Assembly: GCF_024703995.1 (NCBI RefSeq)
Contig: NZ_JAMXQV010000010.1
Coordinates: 1-47,276 of the forward strand
Length of the DNA stretch: 47,276 nt
Direction of reading: 5' to 3'
From: Amycolatopsis iheyensis
GTDB taxonomy: Bacteria > Actinomycetota > Actinomycetes > Mycobacteriales > Pseudonocardiaceae
Positions 33,364 to 44,055 of the stretch are shown here, piece after piece (positions within the stretch are counted from its first letter, which is position 1; each line of letters begins with the position of its first letter). The notes below the pieces were generated by a model. The model saw only the letters and a list, made by a program, of their open reading frames with translations, was not told the origin of the DNA and ran no database searches. Both the position numbers and the translations under genes were made by a program.

Positions 33364-33675
33364 TTACGCGGTGGGTCCGCCGAAGATCTCGATCGCCTTG
33401 CTCTCGGGCGAAAGAGTCACGATGGCGCGCTTGGTGTCCTTGCGCTTGCCGAAGCCGGCGCGAGTCCGCTTCCGCTTGCCCTGGCGGTTGGCCGTGTTGA
33501 CGCTGACCACCTTGACGCCGAACACCTTCTCGACCGCGATCTTGATCTGGGTCTTGTTGGCGTCCGGGCGGACGATGAACGTGTACTTGTGGTCCTCGAG
33601 CAGCCCGTAGGACTTCTCGGAGATGACCGGCGCGAGCAGGATGTCGCGGGGGTCCGGAATGGCGACCGAACTCAC
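33364..33675 (-). CDS. rplW: 50S ribosomal protein L23
   Basis: L23 docks trigger factor and SRP at the tunnel exit. It is 103 aa, GTG start overlapping the rplD stop (GTGA), with DILLAPVISEKSYGLLEDHK and TFIVRPDANKTQIKIAVEKV. Confidence 0.98.
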   Translation of the reverse strand: MSSVAIPDPRDILLAPVISEKSYGLLEDHKYTFIVRPDANKTQIKIAVEKVFGVKVVSVNTANRQGKRKRTRAGFGKRKDTKRAIVTLSPESKAIEIFGGPTA

Positions 33676-34361
33676 TTCTCGTCACTCCCTTCCGTGACCT
33701 CGCCCGACCGCGCGGAAGCCTTGACGGCCTTGCCACGGGCGGGGCCGGCGACGAACGCGTCGTACGCGGCCTTGGTGAACACGACGTCGTCGTTGACCAG
33801 CACGTCGTAGGTGTTGAGCTGGTCGGCCCAGAGGATGTGCACCTCGGGCAGGTTCCGCAGGGAGACCCAGCTGAGCTCGTCGGCCCGGTCCAGCACCACG
33901 AGCACGCGCTTCGCCTGCGTCACCGCGGCGAGGACGGTCTTGGCGGCCTTGGTCGACGGCTTCTCGCCGGTCACCAGCTCGGTGACGACGTGGAGCTGGC
34001 CGGCGCGCGCCCGGTCGGAGAGGGCGCCACGCAGGGCGGCGGCCTTCATCTTCTTCGGGGTGCGCTGGGAGTAGTCACGCGGCGTGGGGCCGTGCACGAC
34101 GCCACCGCCGGCGAACTGCGGCGCGCGGGTCGAACCCTGGCGGGCACGGCCGGTGCCCTTCTGCCGGTACGGCTTCTTGCCGCCACCGGAGACCTCACCA
34201 CGGGTCTTCGTGTCGTGCGTGCCCTGGCGCGCGGCGGCCAGCTGGGCCACCACCACCTGGTGCATCAGCGCGACATTGGCCTGCACGTCGAAGATCTCCT
34301 CGGGGAGGTCCACGGTGCCGTCGGCTTTACCGGCCGGGGTCTTCAGCTCGACGCTTGTCAT
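33672..34361 (-). CDS. rplD: 50S ribosomal protein L4
   Basis: L4 reaches into the exit tunnel and in some bacteria represses the S10 operon. It is 229 aa; the tunnel loop GGGKKPYRQKGTGRARQGST followed by RAPQFAGGGVVHGP is intact. The ATG overlaps rplC (ATGA). Confidence 0.98.
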   Translation of the reverse strand: MTSVELKTPAGKADGTVDLPEEIFDVQANVALMHQVVVAQLAAARQGTHDTKTRGEVSGGGKKPYRQKGTGRARQGSTRAPQFAGGGVVHGPTPRDYSQRTPKKMKAAALRGALSDRARAGQLHVVTELVTGEKPSTKAAKTVLAAVTQAKRVLVVLDRADELSWVSLRNLPEVHILWADQLNTYDVLVNDDVVFTKAAYDAFVAGPARGKAVKASARSGEVTEGSDEK

Positions 34362-35014
34362 TCGGAGTTACCACCCTTCGCGGCGCTGCGCACGAACAGC
34401 AAGCCGCCCTTGGGACCGGGCACGGCGCCCTTGATCAGCAGCAGGCCGTCTTCGGCACGCACGGCGTGCACGGTCAGGTTCTGCGTGGTGACCCGGTCGT
34501 TGCCCATCCGGCCCGCCATGCGCAGGCCCTTGAAGACGCGGCCGGGGGTGGCGCAGCCACCGATCGAACCCGGCTTGCGGTGCACGGCCTGGGCACCGTG
34601 GCTCGCGCCCTGGCCCTTGAAGCCGTGGCGCTTCATGACACCGGCGTAGCCCTTGCCCTTGCTGGTACCGGTCACGTCGACCTCGACGCCGGCGGCGAAC
34701 ACCTCGGCGGTGATCTCCTGGCCGACCTCGTAGGTCTCGGCGTCGGTGGTACGCAGCTCCGCGAGGAAGCGCCGCGGGGTCACGCCCGCCTTGTCGTAGT
34801 GGCCGGTGCGCGGCTTGTTCACCTTGCGCGGGTCGACCGCGCCGAACGCCAGCTGCACGGCCTTGTAGCCGTCCTTCTCCTGGGTCCGAACCTGGGTGAC
34901 CACGTTCGGGCCGGCCTTCACGACGGTGACCGGGACAACCCGGTTCTGCTCGTCGAAGACCTGGGTCATGCCGAGCTTGGTGCCCAGGATGCCCTTCATC
35001 TGCCTGTCAGACAT
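34358..35014 (-). CDS. rplC: 50S ribosomal protein L3
   Basis: L3 is an early-assembly protein with an arm near the peptidyl-transferase centre. It is 218 aa: MKGILGTKLGMTQVFDEQNR at the start and GFKGQGASHGAQAVHRKPGS in the arm, with the methylatable Gln region. It lies 31 bp after rpsJ. Confidence 0.98.
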   Translation of the reverse strand: MSDRQMKGILGTKLGMTQVFDEQNRVVPVTVVKAGPNVVTQVRTQEKDGYKAVQLAFGAVDPRKVNKPRTGHYDKAGVTPRRFLAELRTTDAETYEVGQEITAEVFAAGVEVDVTGTSKGKGYAGVMKRHGFKGQGASHGAQAVHRKPGSIGGCATPGRVFKGLRMAGRMGNDRVTTQNLTVHAVRAEDGLLLIKGAVPGPKGGLLFVRSAAKGGNSE

Positions 35015-35045
35015 GAGTCTCTTATCTCCGCCGCTCGCCCAACGC

Positions 35046-35351
35046 TTACTGGATGTTGACGTCGACGCTCGCCGGCAGGTCGATGCGCATGAGCGCGTCG
35101 ACCGTCTTCGGCGTCGGGTCGAGGATGTCGATCAGACGCTTGTGCGTGCGCATCTCGAAGTGCTCGCGCGAGTCCTTGTACTTGTGCGGCGAGCGGATGA
35201 CGCAGTAAACGTTCTTCTCGGTGGGCAGCGGCACCGGCCCGACAACCCGGGCGCCGGTGCGCGTGACCGTCTCCACGATCTTGCGCGCCGAGGTGTCGAT
35301 CGCCTCGTGGTCGTAGGCCTTGAGCCGGATGCGGATCTTCTGTCCCGCCAT
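35046..35351 (-). CDS. rpsJ: 30S ribosomal protein S10
   Basis: S10 is a head protein and the NusE antitermination factor. It is 101 aa, MAGQKIRIRLKAYDHEAIDT at the start and HKRLIDILDPTPKTVDALMR near the end. It is the first gene of the S10 operon, with about 420 bp of leader before tuf. Confidence 0.98.
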   Translation of the reverse strand: MAGQKIRIRLKAYDHEAIDTSARKIVETVTRTGARVVGPVPLPTEKNVYCVIRSPHKYKDSREHFEMRTHKRLIDILDPTPKTVDALMRIDLPASVDVNIQ

Positions 35352-35728
35352 GGTGGCTGCTCGTTCCTTGTCGTCTCGTGCCGCTACTTCACGAACCCGC
35401 CCCGGGTGTTGCCACCCTGGCCTGGTTTCCGCAGTTCAACGGCCCTGTCCCCGGTCCACGCGGTCGGGCGTGTCGCGCCCGACGCACAGACGGATCCCGC
35501 GGGATCGTCGTCTTGCCTGGTCTTCCTCAACGTGAGGAGGCGATGAGCCGGCGGCGTCTCTCGCGAGATCTGCCGTCTCACTGCCTTTGCCCGCTCGCCT
35601 ACCCGAAGGAAGAGCTCCGCGGACCGTGGCCACTCGCGCCAGGGCGGCCGGACCCCGTCGTCAAAAACCCGAAAGGGATCGGCCGCCCCAGGACGAGCAA
35701 CCTGAATAGTGTCGCACACGTGATTTGA
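35352..35728 (-). promoter_or_regulatory. Leader of the S10 operon
   Basis: This gap of nearly 380 bp should hold the S10 operon promoter, although I could not fix a convincing -35/-10 pair. It contains a hairpin GTCGGGCG/CGCCCGAC (35463-35470 with 35476-35483), a perfect 14-bp palindrome GATCCCGCGGGATC (35493-35506) and CACGTG near 35718. The 17 bases at 35459-35475 recur in the rpsL leader. An open frame of 111 codons crosses it but has ordinary non-coding composition. Confidence 0.55.
35459..35475. repeat. Leader motif shared by rpsJ and rpsL, copy 1
   Basis: CGCGGTCGGGCGTGTCG is identical to 40156-40172 upstream of rpsL. In both places it forms the 5' arm and loop (plus-strand view) of a small hairpin within about 110 nt of the start of a ribosomal-protein operon. 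Confidence 0.65.
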
Positions 35729-35767
35729 CGCCCCTGACCCGGGGGTGTATTGCCCCCGGGAGGGGCG
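35729..35767 (-). terminator. Terminator after tuf
   Basis: A two-part stem (CGCCCCT/AGGGGCG and CCCGGGGG/CCCCCGGG, with a small bulge) and 7-nt loop starts 7 bp past the tuf stop. The downstream sequence on the minus strand is TCAAAT, only weakly U-rich, but stem strength and position make it the end of the str operon. Confidence 0.8.
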
Positions 35768-35773
35768 CCGAAA

Positions 35774-36967
<1,194 letters not shown>

Positions 36968-36996
36968 TGGAATGTCCTCCTGGACTGATTTCGCTT

Positions 36997-37029
36997 TGTG
37001 CTCGGGGGCCGGCGTGGCTGCCGACCCCC
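36997..37029 (-). other. Hairpin between fusA and tuf
   Basis: CGGGGG-cc-GGC pairs with GCC-ga-CCCCCG around a short loop in the 131-bp fusA-tuf gap. tuf is usually made in large excess over fusA, so a processing site or internal promoter here would make sense. No promoter hexamers stand out. Confidence 0.5.
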
Positions 37030-37098
37030 GAATGTTCCTTCGTCGGTGCTAGCGGACGTTCAGGAGAGTCCCTTAATGCCCGCGCGCGGTGGGGGTGT

Positions 37099-39198
<2,100 letters not shown>

Positions 39199-39261
39199 GA
39201 GAGTGTTCCCCTGTTCTCAAGCTTGGGGCCCGGCATGGCTTGGTCGACAGCCGGGCGGTGA

Positions 39262-39732
39262 TCACCAGCGGTAGTGCGCGAAGGCCCGGTTGGACTCGGC
39301 CATCTTGTGCGTGTCTTCGCGACGCTTCACGGAGGCACCGAGGCCGTTGGAAGCGTCCAGGAGCTCGTTCTGCAGGCGCTCGATCATCGTCTTCTCGCGG
39401 CGAGCCTGCGAGAAGGAGACCAGCCAGCGCAGCGCCAGGGTGGTGGAGCGGCCCGGCTTGACCTCGATCGGCACCTGGTAGGTGGCGCCACCGACGCGGC
39501 GGCTCTTCACCTCGATGGTGGGCTTCACGTTGTCGAGGGCGCGCTTCAGCGTGACGACCGGGTCGGTGCCCGTCTTCTCGCGAGCGCCTTCGAGCGCGCC
39601 GTACACGATGCGCTCGGCCAGGGACCGCTTCCCGTCCTTCAGCACCTTGTTCACCAGCTGGGTGACCAGCGGGGAGGCGTAGACGGGGTCGGAGATCAGC
39701 GGCCGCTTGGGGGCCGGACCCTTGCGGGGCAT
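39262..39732 (-). CDS. rpsG: 30S ribosomal protein S7
   Basis: S7 nucleates the 30S head and in other bacteria represses the str operon. It is 156 aa, MPRKGPAPKRPLISDPVYAS at the start and REDTHKMAESNRAFAHYRW at the end. Its ATG overlaps the rpsL stop by one base. Confidence 0.99.
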   Translation of the reverse strand: MPRKGPAPKRPLISDPVYASPLVTQLVNKVLKDGKRSLAERIVYGALEGAREKTGTDPVVTLKRALDNVKPTIEVKSRRVGGATYQVPIEVKPGRSTTLALRWLVSFSQARREKTMIERLQNELLDASNGLGASVKRREDTHKMAESNRAFAHYRW

Positions 39733-40106
39733 TAGCTCTTCTCCTTCTTCGCGCCGTACCGGCTGCGCGCCTGCTTGCGGTTCTTGACACCCTGCGTGTC
39801 GAGCGAACCGCGAATGATCTTGTAACGGACACCCGGAAGGTCCTTCACACGACCACCGCGCACGAGCACCATCGAGTGCTCCTGCAGGTTGTGGCCCTCA
39901 CCGGGGATGTAGGCGGTGACCTCGATGCCGCTGGTCAGCTTCACACGCGCGACCTTGCGCAGCGCCGAGTTCGGCTTCTTGGGGGTCGTGGTGTACACGC
40001 GGGTGCACACGCCACGCCGCTGCGGGCTCCCCTTGAGGGCCGCGGTCTTCTGCTTGGCAGCCTTGTCCTGGCGGCCCTTGCGGACCAGCTGCTGGATCGT
40101 GGGCAA
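39732..40106 (-). CDS. rpsL: 30S ribosomal protein S12
   Basis: S12 monitors decoding at the A site, 124 aa. The start codon is TTG 40106, which gives exactly the normal length and the standard PTIQQLVRKGR start; AGGA lies 10 nt upstream. Lys43 (TTTPKKPNSALRK) and Lys88 (GGRVKDLPGVRYK) are the wild-type residues whose change gives streptomycin resistance, so this allele should be sensitive. It is the first gene of the str operon. Confidence 0.97.
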   Translation of the reverse strand: MPTIQQLVRKGRQDKAAKQKTAALKGSPQRRGVCTRVYTTTPKKPNSALRKVARVKLTSGIEVTAYIPGEGHNLQEHSMVLVRGGRVKDLPGVRYKIIRGSLDTQGVKNRKQARSRYGAKKEKS

Positions 40107-40471
40107 TGGACCAGCTTCCTGTCGTGATCTGCTTCTTCGTGTCTTCACCGGCCCCCGCGGTCGGGCGTGTCGGCCCGCGTCACGGTCTGACGACCGGTAA
40201 CTTCCCGGAGGGATTTTCCGTCGGAACCCCGACCTGCCGAAGCCGGTGACCGGGTGCCTGAGCACCCCGCCCATGCCGCACGGCACGCGGAGCGGCCCGA
40301 CGCCTGCCGGGCACGGTCTCCAAAGATACCCGCCCGGGTCCGGGAGGAACGCGGCGGGGGGTCTGAAGGGCGGCGAACCTCCAGCCTACCTCTCAACGCC
40401 CCCGTGGCGCGTCACATTCCACCGGGTGGCGCGCTGGACCCGGAGGTCGCGCGACCACTCCGCACAACACC
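40107..40471 (-). promoter_or_regulatory. Leader of the str operon
   Basis: This stretch is over 360 bp with no supported gene. TAnnnT hexamers on the minus strand at TAGGCT and at TATCTT (40323-40328) are possible -10 elements, neither with a good -35. The 17-base motif shared with the rpsJ leader is at 40156-40172, about 50 nt before the rpsL start. A further in-frame extension of S12 reads into it but has no family match. Confidence 0.45.
40156..40172. repeat. Leader motif shared by rpsJ and rpsL, copy 2
   Basis: This is identical to 35459-35475. Here the hairpin is CGGGC/GCCCG with a 6-nt loop; the rpsJ copy has an 8-bp stem. The conserved part on the mRNA strand is CGACACGCCCGACCGCG. 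Confidence 0.65.
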
Positions 40472-40500
40472 CCCGGCCTCGGGAATGTTCCGAGGCCGGG
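40472..40500 (-). terminator. Terminator after the 51-aa gene
   Basis: An 11-bp stem (CCCGGCCTCGG with CCGAGGCCGGG) and 7-nt loop begins 9 bp after the stop of the small minus-strand gene. GTGTTGTG follows on that strand. It would also keep transcription of that gene from running into rpsL. Confidence 0.75.
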
Positions 40501-40508
40501 CGCCGCGC

Positions 40509-40664
40509 TCAGTCCTCGTCCGGCTTCGCGTGGTCCGGCTTGCCCGGGTTCGGGTCGCGCGAGAGGTCGATGAGCGGGTGCACGCCCGCCCCCTCGGGCG
40601 CCGCGTGGCTGCCGGTCGACTTCTTCTCTTCGTCGGGCCGCTCGGCCCCTTCGCTGCTGCTCAT
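40509..40664 (-). CDS. 51-aa acidic hypothetical protein
   Basis: This short gene has a strong ribosome-binding site (AGGAG, 6 nt before ATG 40664), high third-position GC and its own terminator. The product is hydrophilic and probably disordered: it starts MSSSEGAERPDEEKKSTGSH, includes GVHPLIDLSRDPNPGKPDH and ends in an acidic KPDED. No domain is recognised. It is divergent from the YbaB-type gene. Confidence 0.7.
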   Translation of the reverse strand: MSSSEGAERPDEEKKSTGSHAAPEGAGVHPLIDLSRDPNPGKPDHAKPDED

Positions 40665-40831
40665 CACGCACTCCTAGCGCTACTGCCCCTGCTTCCCCTT
40701 GCGGCGGAAACCTACCCATTACCCGGTCGGGTGATGCAGTGGGATCGGATCGTCCGTTCCGTGCGTCACACTGTCGCCGAAGGGCCACGATGAGTGGGCA
40801 AGCGACGCGCGAAGCGGGGAGGAACGAGCAC

Positions 40832-41392
40832 ATGTCGGCCGAGTTCGACCAGCTGGTGACCGAGTTCGAGCGGTTCCAGGCGAGCATCCGGGACGTCGAC
40901 GACCGGTTCGCCGGCCTCGGCGCGATGCAGCAGGAGCTGACCGGGCTGCAGGCCACCGCGACCTCCCCCGACGGCGGCGTGACCGTGGTCACCGGGCCGG
41001 GTGGCGCGGTCCTCGACGTCAAGTTCACCGACGCCGCGCTCGCCAAGGGCGCCCAGGCGCTGTCGGCGGCGTTGATGACGACCCTGCGCGACGCCGTCGG
41101 CGAGGCCGCGCGCCGGCAGGCGGTGATCGTCCAGGAGCACATGGGCGACAACCTCGGGCTGGTCGACCAGGTCATCGAGACCCAGGCCGTCGCGTTCGGA
41201 ACCAGCGTCGAGGAAATGCGGTCGAAGCTCGAGGAAGAGACGGCGCGGCAGGCGCCGGCCGCGGCCCCCGAGGACTTCTCGGAACAGCGGGTGCTGCGCC
41301 AGGCCGACACCCCGCCCCCGCCGGCGCCGCCCGCGCCCGGCGGGTCCGCGGGTGACACCTTCCTGCGCAACCTGTTCGACGAGGAGGACTGA
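40832..41392 (+). CDS. YbaB/EbfC-family DNA-binding protein
   Basis: This 186-aa protein has the YbaB fold in the first 110 residues: an N-terminal helix (MSAEFDQLVTEFERFQASI), strands around VTVVTGPGGAVLDVKFTDAA and a long C-terminal helix. A Pro-rich, acidic tail ends FLRNLFDEED. The family binds DNA as dimers. In actinomycetes, YbaB-type genes often stand at the head of cassettes encoding EspC- and WXG-type proteins, as here. ATG 40832 has GGAGG 9 nt upstream; ATG 40790 in frame is an alternative. The stop overlaps the next ATG by one base. Confidence 0.82.
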   Translation: MSAEFDQLVTEFERFQASIRDVDDRFAGLGAMQQELTGLQATATSPDGGVTVVTGPGGAVLDVKFTDAALAKGAQALSAALMTTLRDAVGEAARRQAVIVQEHMGDNLGLVDQVIETQAVAFGTSVEEMRSKLEEETARQAPAAAPEDFSEQRVLRQADTPPPPAPPAPGGSAGDTFLRNLFDEED

Positions 41393-41745
41393 TGCCCGAC
41401 GGAGCCGGCGGCTACCAGGTCCAGGTGGACGCCCTGCACAAGTACGTCGCCGACCTCGGCAAGTACAAGGACCAGGGCGCCAAGATCACGGAGAAGGTGA
41501 GCCAGTCCGACGTCGGCGACAAGTCGTGGGGCGTGGTCGGCATCTTCACCAAGGGCGGCTACGACGAGACGCTGCGCGAGCTGCGGGAGCTGCTCGGGTC
41601 GATGGCCGAAGGCCTGACGTCCGCGCAGGAGAAGCTCACCGACGCGGCGAACGTCTACCAGGGCGTCGAAGACGACCACAAGACGTTCTTCGGCCAGGTC
41701 GAGGTCCTGCTCGACGGGCCGGGCAAGCCCAAGCCGAAGCACTGA
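41392..41745 (+). CDS. EspC-like/WXG-type small secretion protein
   Basis: This 117-aa helical protein has the helix-turn-helix plan of type VII substrates: helix 1 (VDALHKYVADLGKYKDQGAK), a turn with Ser-Trp-Gly (DKSWGVVG) and helix 2 (LRELRELLGSMAEGLTSAQE). It has no signal peptide and ends KPKPKH. It is translationally coupled to the YbaB gene (TGATG) and 11 bp from the large WXG-type gene. It is probably the export partner of that protein. Confidence 0.72.
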   Translation: MPDGAGGYQVQVDALHKYVADLGKYKDQGAKITEKVSQSDVGDKSWGVVGIFTKGGYDETLRELRELLGSMAEGLTSAQEKLTDAANVYQGVEDDHKTFFGQVEVLLDGPGKPKPKH

Positions 41746-41756
41746 GGGGGAAACCG

Positions 41757-42995
41757 ATGGCAGAGGTATCGGACGTCGCGAGCGGGATCACCGTCAAGTC
41801 CGACGACCCGAACGTCGGGGACAACGCGATCAAGGCGACCCCGTTCGTCGGCGGCGCGGTGACGGTCGGCAAGGACTTCGTGTCGGTGAAGAAGGCGATG
41901 ACCGCCGAGCACCCCGACGGCGCCGACATCACGCTGGGCGTGGCCACGATCGCCACCGACACGGCGAGCTTCATCCAGTCCAGCTCCAGCACGATCACCG
42001 ACATCGCCACCGACCCGCTCGGCTGGCTGGTCGGGCAGGGGCTGAACTTCCTGGTCAGCGTGGTCCAGCCGGTGCAGGACGCGATCCACTTCGTCAGCGG
42101 CGACGGCCCGGCGCTCGGCGTCGCGGCGGAGAACTTCGGCGCCATCGCCACCGGCCTGGACCAGCTGGCGGCCAACTTCGCCGAGGTGTCGGACAAGAAC
42201 CTCGAGGGCTGGCAGGGCGACGCGGGCAACGCGGCGCGTCAGCGGCTCGGCGAGTTCGCGAACGGGATGCACGGCGTCGCGGGCAAGTCCGGCGACCTCG
42301 CGCAGATGCTGCAGCTGAACAGCATGCTGATGAGCTTCATCGAGGAGCTCATCAAGGCCATCCTCACCGAGTTCATCACCTGGCTGATCATGCTGTGGGT
42401 GCCGGCGCTGGCGGCGGCGGTGCCGACGTGCGGCGCGTCGACGGCGGCGGCGGGCACGGCCACCGAGGGCAAGGCGGTCCAGACGACCGCGACGACCACC
42501 AAGAAGGTGTCGAAGCTCCGCGAGCTGCTGCAGAAGGTCCTCGACTGGCTGAAGAAGCTCAAGGACAAGCTGGCCGCGACCAAGCTCGGCAAGGTGTTCA
42601 CCGAGGGCAAGACCGCGACGAAGCTGGAGAAGATCGCCGGGGAGAACTCGGGCAAGTCGCTGCTCGAGAAGACGATGGGCGAGGACGGCATGCTCGGCAA
42701 GCGCTGGGCGAAGGCGTGGGAGAACCCGGTCAAGGACGCGGCGGGCAACATCCAGTACAAGCCGAGCATCCTCAAGACGGGCGCGACGGAGGCCCTGAAG
42801 AAGGGCGGCGAAGCGGCGATCAAGGGCGTCATGGGGTTCAACCCGGCCAACCCCAACGAGAACGACGCGAAGAACGTCAACGACTTCCTCGGCAAGACGA
42901 ACAGCCACCTCAAGAACGCCAAGAAGGCGAGCGGCTACGGCGAGACGGGCACCGACCAGTCGGACGAGGAGACCCGCTCCGACCTGGACTTCTGA
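41757..42995 (+). CDS. WXG-type membrane-active candidate effector
   Basis: This 412-aa protein has no recognised family. The region around residue 150 (NLEGWQGDAGNAARQRLGEF) is a WXG turn between helices. A strongly hydrophobic segment follows near 200-225 (LTEFITWLIMLWVPALAAAV). The C-terminal half is Lys-rich and amphipathic (KLRELLQKVLDWLKKLKDKL). That layout resembles a type VII secreted effector with a membrane-active or unknown toxin domain; no catalytic motif is visible. ATG 41757 has AGGGGG upstream. It overlaps the next gene by one base (TGATG), as toxin and immunity genes often do. Confidence 0.72.
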   Translation: MAEVSDVASGITVKSDDPNVGDNAIKATPFVGGAVTVGKDFVSVKKAMTAEHPDGADITLGVATIATDTASFIQSSSSTITDIATDPLGWLVGQGLNFLVSVVQPVQDAIHFVSGDGPALGVAAENFGAIATGLDQLAANFAEVSDKNLEGWQGDAGNAARQRLGEFANGMHGVAGKSGDLAQMLQLNSMLMSFIEELIKAILTEFITWLIMLWVPALAAAVPTCGASTAAAGTATEGKAVQTTATTTKKVSKLRELLQKVLDWLKKLKDKLAATKLGKVFTEGKTATKLEKIAGENSGKSLLEKTMGEDGMLGKRWAKAWENPVKDAAGNIQYKPSILKTGATEALKKGGEAAIKGVMGFNPANPNENDAKNVNDFLGKTNSHLKNAKKASGYGETGTDQSDEETRSDLDF

Positions 42996-43609
42996 TGGCG
43001 ACGGTGTTGTTCGTCGCGTTGATCGTGGTGGTCGTGGTGGTGGCCGGCGCGATCTGGTGGCGCTCGAACTCGAAGTTCGTCGAGGGCAGGGAAGAGCACT
43101 GGTTCAAGGCGTTCGCGGCGGAGCGGGCCGGCACGTTCCACAGCGGCGTGGGCCCGGGCCCGGCCCCGACGTTCGGCGTGGTCCACCCGACGGGCCGGCC
43201 ACTGGCGGACCGCCCCCGCGAAACGTGGGTGGAGTACCGCACGGCCGACCGCCCGACGATCGCGATCGACGGCCAGGAGCCGTACCGCCGCTCGGACGAC
43301 CACACGGCCTTCCGCGATGTCCACGTGACGCAGGTGGCGGTGCCGCCGTGCCCGGAGCTGCGGATCGTCCCGGGCAAGGCGGTCTCGATGCCGACGCTGC
43401 CGCCGGACTCCCGGCTGGAGGGCGAGCTGGCGAGGTGGGTGTCTCAGAACCCGCGATTCGGGCGGCGGCCGGTGGTCGTGGAGAACGGCTCGGCGCGGAC
43501 TTGGGGTGAGGGGTGCGCGACCCGGGCGAACATCGCCGCGGAGGCTGACTACCTCGTCGAGCTTGTCGCGCAGCTGCCTTCGGCGTTGTGGGAGCACTCG
43601 CCGCGCTGA
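42995..43609 (+). CDS. Membrane-anchored protein, candidate immunity partner
   Basis: This 204-aa protein has a single N-terminal membrane helix (VLFVALIVVVVVVAGAIWW) and a soluble domain starting FVEGREEHWFKAFAAERAGT. No family is recognised. Tight coupling to the WXG-type gene suggests that it protects against, stabilises or exports that product; this is inference. Its last 80 bp are partly duplicated about 190 bp downstream. Confidence 0.7.
   Translation: MATVLFVALIVVVVVVAGAIWWRSNSKFVEGREEHWFKAFAAERAGTFHSGVGPGPAPTFGVVHPTGRPLADRPRETWVEYRTADRPTIAIDGQEPYRRSDDHTAFRDVHVTQVAVPPCPELRIVPGKAVSMPTLPPDSRLEGELARWVSQNPRFGRRPVVVENGSARTWGEGCATRANIAAEADYLVELVAQLPSALWEHSPR
43510..43591 (+). repeat. 3'-end duplication, copy 1 (inside gene)
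   Basis: This is the first copy of a partial direct repeat, covering the end of the membrane-anchored protein gene. It shares 31 identical bases (43561-43591 with 43746-43776) and about 35 similar bases before them, interrupted by 13 extra bases in this copy. Confidence 0.8.
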
Positions 43610-43614
43610 GGGCT

Positions 43615-43634
43615 CGGGCCGGCTTCGCGGCCCG
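43615..43634 (+). terminator. Hairpin after the effector cassette
   Basis: CGGGCCG pairs with CGGCCCG around a 6-nt loop, 6 bp beyond the stop of the last cassette gene. A second GC-rich inverted stretch follows. There is no T-run, so termination strength is uncertain. Confidence 0.5.
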
Positions 43635-43707
43635 CGGTCGCGGCCCGGCCGCGAGGACGTGCGGACCCTCGGCGGCGGATCCGCGGCCCGAGAACAGGTC
43701 GGCGCGG

Positions 43708-43776
43708 GGGGTGCGCCGCCCGGACGAACATTGCCGCGGAGGCGGGCTTGTCGCGCAGCTGCCTTCGGCGTTGTGG
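43708..43776 (+). pseudogene. 3'-end duplication, copy 2 (gene fragment)
   Basis: This is a truncated copy of the end of the upstream gene with a 13-base net deletion and several substitutions, so the frame is broken. It ends just before the convergent two-helix protein gene. It is a relic of a partial tandem duplication or of a lost second copy of the cassette's last gene. Confidence 0.65.
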
Positions 43777-43780
43777 AGCG

Positions 43781-44005
43781 TCAGCGACGGCGCGTCGTGA
43801 GGTGCGTCAAGCCCGCCGACAGCGCGAACACCAGGCCCAAGCCTACGACGTAAGGCCCGGCCAGCAGGGCGAACCCCGCGCCGATGTTGGCGTCGGGCTG
43901 GTCGGACGTGGCCCGGAAACCGATCGCGCCCACCGACAGCAGGACCGCGCCCACCGTGATCAGCAGGACGGCCACCACCGCCAGGCGCTTCGTGACAGTC
44001 GTCAT
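43781..44005 (-). CDS. Small two-helix membrane protein
   Basis: This 74-aa protein has two membrane helices (AVVAVLLITVGAVLLSVGAI and LAGPYVVGLGLVFALSAGL) joined by a polar loop, with Arg-rich ends (TRRR). No family is recognised. It is divergent from the acetyltransferase gene by 50 bp. Confidence 0.7.
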   Translation of the reverse strand: MTTVTKRLAVVAVLLITVGAVLLSVGAIGFRATSDQPDANIGAGFALLAGPYVVGLGLVFALSAGLTHLTTRRR

Positions 44006-44055
44006 GTCCCCATGGTGCCCGGGGGCCGGGCAATTCGCTGGACAGCGTCCCCAGG

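Noticed and set aside
35384..35719. 111-codon minus-strand frame in the rpsJ leader
   Set aside because: Third-position GC is close to background, codons such as AGA, CTT and GTA are frequent, and no family is seen. It is a leader, not a gene.
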